A stretch of DNA of 51,216 nt from Silicimonas sp. (GCA_022824315.1 JAJEAC010000005.1:1-51216), one strand, 5' to 3'. Shown: positions 26,591-34,852, numbered from the stretch's first letter. The notes: generated from the letters alone by a model not told the origin. A program made the numbers and translations.

Positions 26591-28105
26591 CAGGCGGGCG
26601 GCATGCCCGCCGAACTGCCCGTGCACGACTTTTCCGAGCAGCTCCTCAAGCCCACCTCGATGCTCTATCGCAACATGGGCGCGATGGAGGTGGAGGAAGC
26701 CCTGCGCTCGCATCCGGTGGACGGCGCCGTCCTGATGGGGGGGTGCGACAAGTCCACCCCTGCACTCGTCATGGGCGCGATCTCGATGGGCCTCCCGTTC
26801 ATTTTCATGCCCGCCGGGGCGATGTTGAGGGGCAACTATGCCGGCAAGACGCTGGGCTCGGGCACGGATGTCTGGAAGTACTGGGATGCGCGCCGCGCCG
26901 GGAGTGTCGACAAGGCGGAATGGGACGGCGTCCAAGGCGGCATTGCGCGCAGCTACGGCACTTGCATGACGATGGGCACGGCCTCCACGATGATGTCGAT
27001 CGCGGAAGGGTTTGGCCTCACGTTGCCGGGCGCATCGTCGATTCCCGCGCCCGATGCGGCGCACAAGCGCATGGCCGCGGCATGCGGACGCCGCGCTGTC
27101 GAAATGGTGTGGGAGGACCTGACCCCCGACAAGGTCGTGACGGCCGCCGCCGTGCGAAACGCCACCGTCGTGGCCATGGCCACCGGTTGCTCGACAAACG
27201 CCATAATCCACCTCATTGCCATGGCACGCCGTGCAGGCATCGACTGGGGGCTCGACGACATAGACGCGATTGGCCATGACGTTCCGGTGATTGCGAATGT
27301 CCGGCCAAGCGGCGCCGAATACCTGATGGAGGACTTCTTCTACGCTGGCGGCCTGCGAGCCCTGATGAAGGAAATCAGCGCCCACCTCCACCTCACGGCA
27401 ATCACCGTCACTGGCAAGTCGCTTGGCGAGGGAATTCTGGAGGCGGTGAACTACAACGACGATGTCATTCGGCCCTTGTCGAATCCGGTCTATCACGAGG
27501 GTTCGCTGGCGGTCCTGCGGGGCAACCTCGCACCCGACGGCGCAGTGATCAAACCTGCGGCCATGGACCCAAGATTCCAGACTCACGCCGGTCCGGCGGT
27601 AGTCGCAGACAGCTACGCCGAACTGCGAACGATCATCGATGACGAGAACTACCCCATGACGCCGGATCACGTGCTCGTCCTCCGCAATGCGGGACCTCAA
27701 GGCGGGCCAGGCATGCCGGAATGGGGCATGATCCCGATGCCCAAGGCACTGCTCAAGCAAGGATGCCGCGACATGGTGCGGCTTTCGGACGCCCGGATGT
27801 CAGGCACGTCCTATGGCGCCTGCGTCCTGCATGTCGCCCCGGAGGCCTTCATCGGCGGACCCTTGGCACTGATCAGGGACGGGGACGTCATCCAAATGGA
27901 CATCCCGAAGCGCACCCTCAACGTAAAGGTGTCCGACGAGGAACTCGCGCAACGCCGTGCAGATTGGACGCCGCCCGAGCCGCGCTACGAACGCGGCTAT
28001 GGCTGGATGTTTGCGCGTCACGTCGAGCAGGCGGACAAGGGATGCGATTTCGACTTCCTCCGCACGGATTTCGGAGAGCCGGTCCCCGAACCGGAAATCA
28101 ACTGA
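26372..28105 (+). CDS. IlvD/Edd-family sugar-acid dehydratase (L-arabinonate dehydratase type)
   Basis: The 577-residue enzyme removes water from an aldonic acid to give a 2-keto-3-deoxy acid. The three iron-sulfur ligands of the family are C57 (WSDLSPCHHH), C125 (GGCDKSTPA) and C198 (YGTCMTMGTA). These match in position the [2Fe-2S] ligands of the Rhizobium arabinonate dehydratase as I remember them. The catalytic-serine segment LSDARMSGTSYG is near residue 475. I chose TTG 26372 because AAGGAG lies eight bases before it; GTG 26378 is possible. The reading frame stays open far upstream to 25922, but that part is antisense to dctP plus the MFS relic. The RraA-like and FAH-fold genes follow on the same strand, pointing to a pentonate or similar substrate. 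Confidence 0.88.
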   Translation: MAVKQYEDLRSARWFRPDDLRSMGHRSRAMQMGLSRDDWEGKPVIAIINTWSDLSPCHHHLRDRAEWVRRGILQAGGMPAELPVHDFSEQLLKPTSMLYRNMGAMEVEEALRSHPVDGAVLMGGCDKSTPALVMGAISMGLPFIFMPAGAMLRGNYAGKTLGSGTDVWKYWDARRAGSVDKAEWDGVQGGIARSYGTCMTMGTASTMMSIAEGFGLTLPGASSIPAPDAAHKRMAAACGRRAVEMVWEDLTPDKVVTAAAVRNATVVAMATGCSTNAIIHLIAMARRAGIDWGLDDIDAIGHDVPVIANVRPSGAEYLMEDFFYAGGLRALMKEISAHLHLTAITVTGKSLGEGILEAVNYNDDVIRPLSNPVYHEGSLAVLRGNLAPDGAVIKPAAMDPRFQTHAGPAVVADSYAELRTIIDDENYPMTPDHVLVLRNAGPQGGPGMPEWGMIPMPKALLKQGCRDMVRLSDARMSGTSYGACVLHVAPEAFIGGPLALIRDGDVIQMDIPKRTLNVKVSDEELAQRRADWTPPEPRYERGYGWMFARHVEQADKGCDFDFLRTDFGEPVPEPEIN

Positions 28106-28187
28106 CGCGAGAGCAAGCCCGGGTCCAGCCCGCGTGACGGGGACTTTCGACCGGGTCATGGGAAGTCGCACAGAACGAGGGGCGCGA

Positions 28188-28904
28188 ATGACGATTTCAG
28201 ACGAAGCGATTGAGAGGCTCCGCCACGTGTCGGTGGCGACGCTGGCAACGGCGTTGTTCAAGAGGGGCCTGAGGCGACAGGTCGTTCAGGGCGTCACACC
28301 CGTGATCCCAAAGGGCCGCAACATGGTCGGTCCCGCCTTCACGCTGCGCTACATGCCTGCGCGCGAGGACAGGAACCAGCTTTCCGAGTTCCAGAATCCG
28401 AAGCATCCGCAGCGGCACGCGATCGAGACCTGCCCGCCCGGCCACGTCCTTGTAATGGACAGCAGGAATGACACGCGAGCCGCAAGCGCTGGCGATATCC
28501 TGATCGCGCGGCTCATGGTCAGGGGCGGAGAGGGCGTCGTGACTGACGGTGGCTTCAGGGACGCGCGTGCCGTCGGCACCCTGGACATTCCCGCCTATCA
28601 CCAGCGTCCTTCCGCGCCGACGAATCTCACGCATCACGAGGCGATCGAGATCAATTGCCCGGTTGGCTGCGGCGATGCACCGGTGTTTCCAGGCGACATC
28701 GTCGTGGGCGACGATGAAGGCGTGATCGTAATTCCGGCGCATCTTGCTGAAGAGGTGGCAATCGAGGCCCAAGAGATGACCGAATACGAGACCTTTGTGG
28801 CGGAACAGGTTCGCGCCGGCGAAACGATCATCGGGCTCTACCCTGCAACCCGCCAAGAAAGCATCCAGAAGTACGAAGCATGGCGCGAGGCAAGAAAGCG
28901 GTGA
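28188..28904 (+). CDS. RraA / HMG-aldolase family protein
   Basis: The 238-residue protein belongs to the family of the RNase E inhibitor RraA and 4-hydroxy-4-methyl-2-oxoglutarate/oxaloacetate aldolases. The characteristic parts are GEGVVTDGGFRDARAV near residue 110, with the Arg-Asp pair that binds the pyruvyl moiety and metal in the aldolases, and the closing GDIVVGDDEGVIVIPAHLAEEV. An insert relative to RraA of about 60 residues is usual in the catabolic branch. It sits between the dehydratase and the FAH-fold gene and overlaps the latter, so an enzymatic role on a keto acid (aldol cleavage or decarboxylation) is more likely than RNase regulation. The ATG at 28188 follows GAGGGGCG. Confidence 0.82.
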   Translation: MTISDEAIERLRHVSVATLATALFKRGLRRQVVQGVTPVIPKGRNMVGPAFTLRYMPAREDRNQLSEFQNPKHPQRHAIETCPPGHVLVMDSRNDTRAASAGDILIARLMVRGGEGVVTDGGFRDARAVGTLDIPAYHQRPSAPTNLTHHEAIEINCPVGCGDAPVFPGDIVVGDDEGVIVIPAHLAEEVAIEAQEMTEYETFVAEQVRAGETIIGLYPATRQESIQKYEAWREARKR

Positions 28905-30043
28905 ATTTGCTCTCAGACGAAGAAATGTCCGGCACCTGGGTCGGGCGCGTGCGGCGACCGGGAATTGGCCCGTCTGTCGTGACGCTGCGGAACGGACTCG
29001 TGGCTGACATCACGTCGCGGACCGCGCCAACAGTCAGGGACGTGCTGGAGATGGACGACCCTGTGGCCTATGTGCGCGGCTCGGAGGGCGAAGTCACCGG
29101 CTCACTTGAAGCGGTGTGCGGTGCATCGGAAAGGAATGGCAGCCTGACCTGGCTGGCTCCTTGCGATCTTCAGGCGGTCAAAGCCTGTGGCGTGACCTTT
29201 GCCCGGTCCATGGTTGAGCGCGTGATCGAGGAACAGGCCGCCGGTGATCCGACCAAGGCGGAGGCGGTACGCAGTCGCGTGCGCAAGATCGTCGGCAACA
29301 CGCTCAACGAGATCGTGCCAGGCTCGGAAAACGCGGCGCAGGTGAAGCAGGAACTGATCGCGGAGGGCCTCTGGTCGCAATACCTCGAGGTCGGAATCGG
29401 CCCAGATGCGGAAGTGTTCTCGAAAGCACAGCCCCTGTCATCAGTCGGAACATGCGCTGACATCGGTCTCCACCCCGTGTCGACCTGGAACAACCCGGAG
29501 CCCGAGATTGTTCTGGCCGTGAATTCGAAGGGAACTTGCCACGGCGCAACGCTTGGCAACGACGTCAACTTACGGGATGTCGAAGGCCGGTCAGCTCTCC
29601 TGCTTCCCATGGCCAAGGACAACAACGCGAGTTGCGCCATTGGCCCCATGATCCGCCTGTTCGACGAGACCTATTCCATGGATGACGTGCGCAGTGCCGA
29701 GTTGAACCTGCGGGTCGAGGGCGAGGACGGGTTCGTGCTGGAAGGCCGGAGCCTCATGTCTGAAATCAGCCGGGATCCACTGGATCTCATCGCGCAGGTC
29801 ATCGGGCGGCATCATCAGTATCCGGACGGGTTCGTGCTCTTCCTCGGCACCCTGTTCGCGCCCATCGAGGACCGGGACGAACCCGGCCAGGGATTCACGC
29901 ACAAGCTGGGCGACCGGGTCACGATCTCCTCCAAGGGACTTGGCGTCTTGCAAAACACGGCGCGGCTCTCGACCGAATGTCCTCCGTGGGACTTCGGGCT
30001 GGCTGATCTCATGCGCAATCTTGCGGCGCGAGACCTCGTCTGA
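28901..30043 (+). CDS. FAH-fold 2-keto-3-deoxy-pentonate dehydratase (XylX-like)
   Basis: The 380-residue protein has the fumarylacetoacetate hydrolase fold. It resembles, along its length, Caulobacter XylX, which dehydrates 2-keto-3-deoxy-xylonate to alpha-ketoglutarate semialdehyde. Matching blocks from memory are LLAPCDLQAVKACGVTFA-like text, GLWSQYLEVGIGPDAEVF, the metal-binding WNNPEPEIVLAV, and LGNDVNLRDVEGRSALLL with AKDNNASCAIGP. I chose GTG 28901, which overlaps the stop of the preceding gene as GTGA; ATG 28880 is an in-frame alternative. Next to an aldonate dehydratase this predicts the second dehydration of a non-phosphorylative pentose pathway. The final semialdehyde dehydrogenase is not in the window. 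Confidence 0.85.
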   Translation: MNLLSDEEMSGTWVGRVRRPGIGPSVVTLRNGLVADITSRTAPTVRDVLEMDDPVAYVRGSEGEVTGSLEAVCGASERNGSLTWLAPCDLQAVKACGVTFARSMVERVIEEQAAGDPTKAEAVRSRVRKIVGNTLNEIVPGSENAAQVKQELIAEGLWSQYLEVGIGPDAEVFSKAQPLSSVGTCADIGLHPVSTWNNPEPEIVLAVNSKGTCHGATLGNDVNLRDVEGRSALLLPMAKDNNASCAIGPMIRLFDETYSMDDVRSAELNLRVEGEDGFVLEGRSLMSEISRDPLDLIAQVIGRHHQYPDGFVLFLGTLFAPIEDRDEPGQGFTHKLGDRVTISSKGLGVLQNTARLSTECPPWDFGLADLMRNLAARDLV

Positions 30044-30102
30044 CGGCAGGTCTCGAATCCGAACGCACGGTTCATCGCATCGAATGCCTCATGAGGCTCG
30101 AT

Positions 30103-30130
30103 GCCCCCGGAAAAGCCGTCCCCCGGGGGC
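30103..30130. terminator. strong hairpin between convergent genes
   Basis: GCCCCCGG (30103-30110), a 12-base loop and CCGGGGGC (30123-30130) form a perfect 8-pair G+C stem between the convergent FAH-fold and soxF genes. There is no T tract, so intrinsic termination is uncertain. A short palindrome GCCTCATGAGGC lies just before it at about 30,086-30,097. Confidence 0.5.
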
Positions 30131-30150
30131 AGTCAATGCCTGGTCTCAGG

Positions 30151-31419
30151 TCAGCCAAAAATGTCGGCCGCAATGCCCGCATACCAGCCTTCGGACTCCT
30201 CGTATGTCGCCTTCCGGAGAGCGGCATCCTCGCCCGTCTGGCTGATGAATCCGTCGACCTTGGCGATCTTCTCCGGCGTCGCCTCGTACGTGGCGCCGAC
30301 TTTCACGCCGTCATTGCTTGCGATAAGGGACCAGCACGTGTTCGAGAACCTGGCCGGGAACACCTTCGATCCGGTCAGGGCGCCTCGAACGGCATTGGCG
30401 CAGACCTTGGCCTGGCTGTTTGCCGAGAAGCCCGACTTGGGCATGTCGCCCTGCTGGCTAGCGTCGCCCAGAACGTGAACGTCCGGATCCGCCTTGCTTG
30501 ACATGTCGACCGCATTGACCGGAGCCCAGTTGCCGTCCGTCACGCCAGCGACATCCGCGATCCGCCCTGCCTTCATGGCAGGAATGACGTTGACCACGTC
30601 GGCATTCTCGACCTGGCCGTCAATGTCCACGGTCATTGCGTCAGGATCGACGGAAATGTTCCCGCCCCCGAAGTCCGGACCGAGGCGGCTGATCATGCCG
30701 CCATAGTGCTTCTCCCAGCCTTCCTCGAACAGCGCCTGCTTGGAGAACTTCTCCTTTGGATCGGCGATCAGGATCTTTGCCGTCGGATTGTTGTTCTTCA
30801 GCAAGTGCGCGACCATGGAAACGCGCTCGTAGGGCCCCGGCGGACAGCGATAGGGGTTCGGCGGCGCCACCATAATGAAGAGTCCGCCCTCCTTCATCCC
30901 CATGAGTTGAGCCCTGAGGAGCTCGGTCTGCGAACCGGCCTTGTAGGCATGCGGCATCTTGTTTTGGGCCGATACATCCCATCCCGGCACCGAGCCATCG
31001 ACGAAATCAATGCCCGGAGAGAGGATCAACTTGTCATAGTCGAGCGTTGCGCCGCCGGCGAGCGTCACCGTCTTTGCGCTGCGGTCAACATCCACGGCCC
31101 AGTCATGCACCACGTTGACTCCGTGAGCACTCGCAAGCGTGCCGTAGCTGTGACCGATGTCGGAGACTTCCTTGAAGCCTCCCAGATAGAGATTCGAAAA
31201 GAAGCAGGTGTAGTAGGTCCGCGTCGGCTCGACGAGCGCAACGTCGATCGCGCCGTCGCTGTCCTTGGCGACATAGCGCGCTGCAGTCGCGCCGCCCGCG
31301 CCGCCGCCAATCACGACGACGCGTGGTCGCCCGTGTGAAGCGCCCCATACTGCAGGTGCGGCAAGCGAGGCGGTGGCCCCTGCCGAGCTTGCCAGAAACG
31401 ATCTTCTGTTCAGTGACAT
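30151..31419 (-). CDS. soxF: flavocytochrome c sulfide dehydrogenase flavoprotein (SoxF)
   Basis: The 422-residue periplasmic FAD protein oxidises sulfide and hands electrons to a c-type cytochrome. A twin-arginine signal (NRRSFLASSAG) starts the protein. The FAD fingerprint VVIGGGAGGATAA is at 36-48. C72 in YYTCFFSN corresponds to the cysteine that binds FAD covalently in FccB. C192 (NPYRCPPGPYE) and a cysteine near residue 370 (SNTCWSL) match the redox disulfide. The start at ATG 31419 has GGAGGGAAAC before it. It is the last gene of soxY-soxZ-cytochrome-soxF, 19 bases after the cytochrome gene. Family assignment is strong; whether it also acts on SoxY-bound sulfur is open. Confidence 0.93.
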   Translation of the reverse strand: MSLNRRSFLASSAGATASLAAPAVWGASHGRPRVVVIGGGAGGATAARYVAKDSDGAIDVALVEPTRTYYTCFFSNLYLGGFKEVSDIGHSYGTLASAHGVNVVHDWAVDVDRSAKTVTLAGGATLDYDKLILSPGIDFVDGSVPGWDVSAQNKMPHAYKAGSQTELLRAQLMGMKEGGLFIMVAPPNPYRCPPGPYERVSMVAHLLKNNNPTAKILIADPKEKFSKQALFEEGWEKHYGGMISRLGPDFGGGNISVDPDAMTVDIDGQVENADVVNVIPAMKAGRIADVAGVTDGNWAPVNAVDMSSKADPDVHVLGDASQQGDMPKSGFSANSQAKVCANAVRGALTGSKVFPARFSNTCWSLIASNDGVKVGATYEATPEKIAKVDGFISQTGEDAALRKATYEESEGWYAGIAADIFG

Positions 31420-31438
31420 GTTTCCCTCCATGAAATTG

Positions 31439-32395
31439 TCAGTCTTCGAGAGCCGCAAAGTAGGCGGCCAAAGCCGCGATTTCCTCGTTGCCAAGGCGTC
31501 CGGCAACCATGTTCATGACGGGATGCTCGCGTACGCCAAGCTTGTAGGCATGCATAACCGTCACGAACCTGTCTTCCGCCCAACGCACGATGGATGGAAT
31601 GCCGTGGTCATCTCCATCCGCCTGATGGCAGGTCGTGCACTCGGATGACAGGTATTCGCCGTACTCCGGATCACCCTCAATGTCGAGCACCGAAGATTCG
31701 AGCGGGACTTCGGGGGCGGCCCCGGAAGCGTCGCCGTCTCCGGCGCCGACGGGAGATTCCGAGAAAGTCTTGAGGTACGCAATGGTGGCGGCGATTTCGT
31801 CCTCCGACTTGAGTCCGGCAAAGGACATCTTGGTGCCTATCAGGTACACGCGCGGCTTTGCGAGATATCCGGCAAGTTCCTCCTCGTTCCAGATGAGCCC
31901 GCGCATGCCTGCCGCCTTCATTGCCTTTGAGTAGTTGAAGCCACTCACGCTTGCCGCCACGCGACCGACAACTCCGTTCAAGGTCGGCCCGGCGCGGCTC
32001 TTTGCGTCCTCGCCAACCTGATGGCAGGCCCTGCACTTCCTGAATGCCCTTTCGCCTGCGGCAACGAGTTCGGAAACCGGCGTGGTCCTCGCGACTTCCT
32101 CAATTCCGGATGGCAGTTCGGCGGCCTCGTTCGCCGCGACGTAGGCATCGCCGACGCTCTCCGTGACTTCCTTTGGAGAAACTTCCGGCTGCGCGGCCGT
32201 TGGACCCGACATGTGCGCTGCGGCTGTTGCCGGCACCGTCTCAAGGAGCCGATTGGCAAACATGTATGCCGAAAGGAGCACGACCGCCACGGCCGCAATC
32301 GACGGAATGAAGACACCAAGAAACCTCAACACTTTCTCCGTCTCCGCGCTCGCTCGCGGCCCAAGACCGGGTGCCGTGTCCGTGGCGGATCGCAT
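31439..32395 (-). CDS. membrane-anchored diheme cytochrome c (SoxE/FccA-like)
   Basis: The 318-residue protein has a short cytoplasmic start, one membrane helix at about 27-47 and a long periplasmic part with two heme c sites. CRACH at 121-125 lies in a class I cytochrome domain like cytochrome c2/c552, with GPTLNGVVGR and the probable axial Met in GTKMSFAG. CTTCH at 253-257 lies in a smaller domain ending GNEEIAALAAYFAALE, typical of the cytochrome subunit of sulfide dehydrogenase. An alanine/acid-rich linker (about 213-240) joins them. Its position right before soxF makes it the likely electron acceptor of SoxF, anchored so that electrons can pass to a membrane oxidase. The two-domain anchored layout is unusual. 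Confidence 0.82.
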   Translation of the reverse strand: MRSATDTAPGLGPRASAETEKVLRFLGVFIPSIAAVAVVLLSAYMFANRLLETVPATAAAHMSGPTAAQPEVSPKEVTESVGDAYVAANEAAELPSGIEEVARTTPVSELVAAGERAFRKCRACHQVGEDAKSRAGPTLNGVVGRVAASVSGFNYSKAMKAAGMRGLIWNEEELAGYLAKPRVYLIGTKMSFAGLKSEDEIAATIAYLKTFSESPVGAGDGDASGAAPEVPLESSVLDIEGDPEYGEYLSSECTTCHQADGDDHGIPSIVRWAEDRFVTVMHAYKLGVREHPVMNMVAGRLGNEEIAALAAYFAALED

Positions 32396-32461
32396 TTGCG
32401 CGATACACTTCCCGAAGCCTGGGGATTGTCGCTAGACGTGCGCGGCGAAGACATGTGCCTG

Positions 32462-32791
32462 TCAACCGACCTCGATCCGCCTCGACAGGGTATAGACGTC
32501 TCCGTCATCGTCGTACCACGTGAAGACAAACTCGCCTGATTCCGGCACCTTGGACTCGAACTGAAAGTACGGATTGCTCGAAATCGCAGGTTCCATCTGC
32601 ACGTCGATCACTGAATTGCCATTAAATTCCGCAGTGAACCGGTTGATGATCGACCGCGGCACGATATTGCCGTCGCTGTCCTTGCGCTGGCCGGATTCCA
32701 TCTTGTGGTTGATCAGCGTCCTGATCGTGATCGTGTCACCGGCGGAGGCCGTCTTCGGAAGCTTGACGCGGGGCTTGACTCCTGTTGCCAT
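32462..32791 (-). CDS. soxZ: sulfur-carrier complex subunit SoxZ
   Basis: The 109-residue periplasmic protein pairs with SoxY; the heterodimer carries sulfur intermediates during thiosulfate or sulfide oxidation. Family traits are GDTITIRTLINHKMESGQRKD near residue 18-38, the immunoglobulin-like strands FTAEFNGNSVIDVQMEPAIS and the FTWYDDDGDVY stretch near the end. Like other SoxZ proteins it has no signal peptide and would be exported together with SoxY through the twin-arginine signal of that partner. It follows soxY by 12 bases. Assignment is confident. Confidence 0.95.
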   Translation of the reverse strand: MATGVKPRVKLPKTASAGDTITIRTLINHKMESGQRKDSDGNIVPRSIINRFTAEFNGNSVIDVQMEPAISSNPYFQFESKVPESGEFVFTWYDDDGDVYTLSRRIEVG

Positions 32792-32803
32792 GTCTCGTCC
32801 TCC

Positions 32804-33226
32804 TCAACCGCCACAGCCACCGATGGTGACCTTCACGGACCTGCTGGTCTTGCGAAATGTCCCGTCTTCCATTTTTGCAACCGCAATCACGTCCTGGCTC
32901 CGTGCAAGACGGATCCGGGTCGAACCGAAGGACGAAGCCGCGAGCGGGCCGAAGCTGAACTTGGCCACGCCGGGCAACGGATTTCCCGTGGCAAAGACCA
33001 TGATCGCCACGGCACCATTGGCGGAAATGCTGATCGGCACTGCATTGCCGTTCTCGGCGATTTCAGGAATGTCGAGAACGACGCCTCCGTCGGCAAGCTC
33101 CGCGCCGCCGGTGAACGCCGCGATGGCATCATCCGCTGCGCTGGCGCTGGCCGGAACGGCATTCAGCCCATAGGCTGCAACGCTTCCTGTCGCGAGCACC
33201 ATCAAGTCTCTGCGCGTCATCGGCAT
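32804..33226 (-). CDS. soxY: sulfur-carrier protein SoxY
   Basis: The 140-residue protein carries the growing sulfur intermediate on a cysteine at its flexible C-terminus, here the closing GGCGG, exactly the family swinging arm. A twin-arginine signal (TRRDLMVLATGSVAA) directs it with SoxZ to the periplasm. The middle is an immunoglobulin-like fold with LDIPEIAENGNAVPISI. The ATG at 33226 has GAGGAGC upstream, inside the preceding small open frame, which it overlaps by ten bases. SoxXA, SoxB and SoxCD, needed for full thiosulfate oxidation, are not encoded in the window; the partner set present is SoxZ, a diheme cytochrome and SoxF. Confidence 0.95.
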   Translation of the reverse strand: MPMTRRDLMVLATGSVAAYGLNAVPASASAADDAIAAFTGGAELADGGVVLDIPEIAENGNAVPISISANGAVAIMVFATGNPLPGVAKFSFGPLAASSFGSTRIRLARSQDVIAVAKMEDGTFRKTSRSVKVTIGGCGG

Positions 33227-33453
33227 GTCGAAGCTCCTCGTTCTTCCCTGAGCGTCAACAGATACGCGGGAACATCGTCGTGCTGCCTTGGCATTAGATC
33301 GGGCCTTCCTTCACGGCTTTCAAGCGGCCAGAAGACTCCCCTGCCGTGGAATTTGGTCGGCATTCCGACGTCAGGAAGCTTCTTCTTGGCGTACGTCAGG
33401 ATGCCACGGAGTTCGACTTGCGTCCAGCGACCTCCTTGCCAGCGCGCCATCAC
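33217..33453 (-). CDS. small hypothetical protein upstream of soxY
   Basis: The 78-residue open frame starts at GTG 33453 or ATG 33450 and overlaps soxY by ten bases, so it may be translationally coupled to it. It reads ARWQGGRWTQVELRGILTY, then KKKLPDVGMPTKFHGRGVF and ends EERGAST. No signal peptide, membrane helix or known motif is seen, and I do not recognise a family. No clear ribosome binding site precedes either start. Curiously the frame stays open upstream and reads protein-like text ([15 protein letters not shown]) across the clpX stop region. It may therefore be the 3' part of an older gene cut by the rearrangement that placed sox genes next to clpX, or a genuine small protein. Confidence 0.45.
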   Translation of the reverse strand: MMARWQGGRWTQVELRGILTYAKKKLPDVGMPTKFHGRGVFWPLESREGRPDLMPRQHDDVPAYLLTLREERGASTCR

Positions 33454-33479
33454 GAATGCGCCAGCGCCGGGCTCAGGGA

Positions 33480-34739
33480 TCAGCCAGCGCTTGCCGGCTT
33501 GCGCTGTTTCTCGGCGTGGATCATCAGTGGTCGGGCCTCCGAAATCACCGCCTCGTCGTTCACCACGACTTCCTCGACGCTCTCCAGCCCGGGGAGTTCA
33601 AACATCGTGTCAAGAAGGATGTTCTCGAGAATCGAACGAAGCCCGCGAGCGCCGGTCTTCCGTTCAATCGCCTTCTTCGCGATGGTCCTGAGCGCGTCAT
33701 CCGTGATCGTCAGCCGGGTGTCTTCCAGTTCGAACAGCCGCTGGTACTGCCGGACCAGAGCATTCTTCGGCTCGGTAAGAATGGTGACCAAGGCGTCTTC
33801 GTCAAGATCAGACAAGGTGGCGATGACCGGCAGACGGCCCACGAATTCCGGGATCAGTCCGAACTTGAGAAGGTCCTCAGGCTCAAGCTGCCCAAGAATT
33901 TCCCCGGTATCGCGATCTTCGGTGTCCCTGACGTCCGCGCCGAAACCGATGGCAGAGCCCGTTCCCCGCCGCTGGATGACTTTTTCAAGCCCTGCAAAGG
34001 CACCGCCACATATGAAGAGTATGTTGGTTGTGTCGACCTGAAGGAACTCCTGCTGCGGGTGCTTGCGCCCGCCCTGGGGGGGCACGCTGGCCACGGTGCC
34101 TTCCATGATCTTCAGGAGCGCCTGCTGCACGCCCTCGCCGGACACGTCGCGCGTGATCGACGGGTTCTCGGACTTGCGCGTGATCTTGTCGACCTCGTCG
34201 ATGTAGACAATGCCGCGCTGCGCCCGTTCGACATTGTATTCGGACGCCTGAAGCAGCTTCAGTATGATGTTCTCGACATCCTCACCGACATAGCCGGCCT
34301 CGGTCAGGGTCGTTGCGTCCGCCATCGTGAACGGCACGTCGAGGATTCGGGCAAGCGTCTGAGCCAAGAGGGTCTTGCCACAGCCCGTTGGGCCGATCAG
34401 CAGGATGTTGGACTTCGCAAGCTCGATGTCCGACTTTCCGGCGTGGTGAAGGCGCTTGTAGTGATTGTGAACCGCAACCGAAAGCACGCGCTTCGCATAA
34501 TCCTGTCCGATCACGTAGTCGTCGAGAACCTCGCAGATCTCCTTGGGAGTCGGCACGCCGTCGGAAGCCCGAAGTGCCGCCGATTTCGTCTCCTCGCGTA
34601 TGATGTCCATGCACAGTTCGACGCACTCATCGCAGATGAATACGGTCGGCCCAGCGATCAGCTTCCGGACCTCATGCTGGCTTTTTCCGCAGAAGGAGCA
34701 ATAAAGCGTGTTCTTGCCGCTGCCGGAGTTCTTTGCCAT
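33480..34739 (-). CDS. clpX: ClpX ATPase
   Basis: The 419-residue AAA+ unfoldase recognises, unfolds and feeds proteins into ClpP. The N-terminal zinc site has CSFCGKSQ and CDECVELC. The AAA+ core has Walker A GPTGCGKT near 120, the pore loop GYVGEDVE, Walker [12 protein letters not shown], the RKH loop [10 protein letters not shown] and the ClpP-docking region (IGFGADVRD). Everything is of standard length. It lies 113 bases downstream of clpP on the same strand, so it has room for its own promoter. The order clpP-clpX is standard; the trigger factor gene sometimes found upstream is absent. Confidence 0.98.
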   Translation of the reverse strand: MAKNSGSGKNTLYCSFCGKSQHEVRKLIAGPTVFICDECVELCMDIIREETKSAALRASDGVPTPKEICEVLDDYVIGQDYAKRVLSVAVHNHYKRLHHAGKSDIELAKSNILLIGPTGCGKTLLAQTLARILDVPFTMADATTLTEAGYVGEDVENIILKLLQASEYNVERAQRGIVYIDEVDKITRKSENPSITRDVSGEGVQQALLKIMEGTVASVPPQGGRKHPQQEFLQVDTTNILFICGGAFAGLEKVIQRRGTGSAIGFGADVRDTEDRDTGEILGQLEPEDLLKFGLIPEFVGRLPVIATLSDLDEDALVTILTEPKNALVRQYQRLFELEDTRLTITDDALRTIAKKAIERKTGARGLRSILENILLDTMFELPGLESVEEVVVNDEAVISEARPLMIHAEKQRKPASAG

Positions 34740-34852
34740 GACCTAAACCTTTTTCCGCGTGCCGCGTTGCTCGATAGGACACGTCCACATGTGGCAGACC
34801 CTAGGTGAGTGCGTGAAGGTGCACAACGCAAAATTCGACGCGGCCAGAGGCG

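Noticed and set aside
26366-27760. 464-codon open frame antisense to the dehydratase
   Set aside because: It is the G+C-biased mirror of a strongly conserved gene. The protein is rich in Arg, His and Gly without family likeness.
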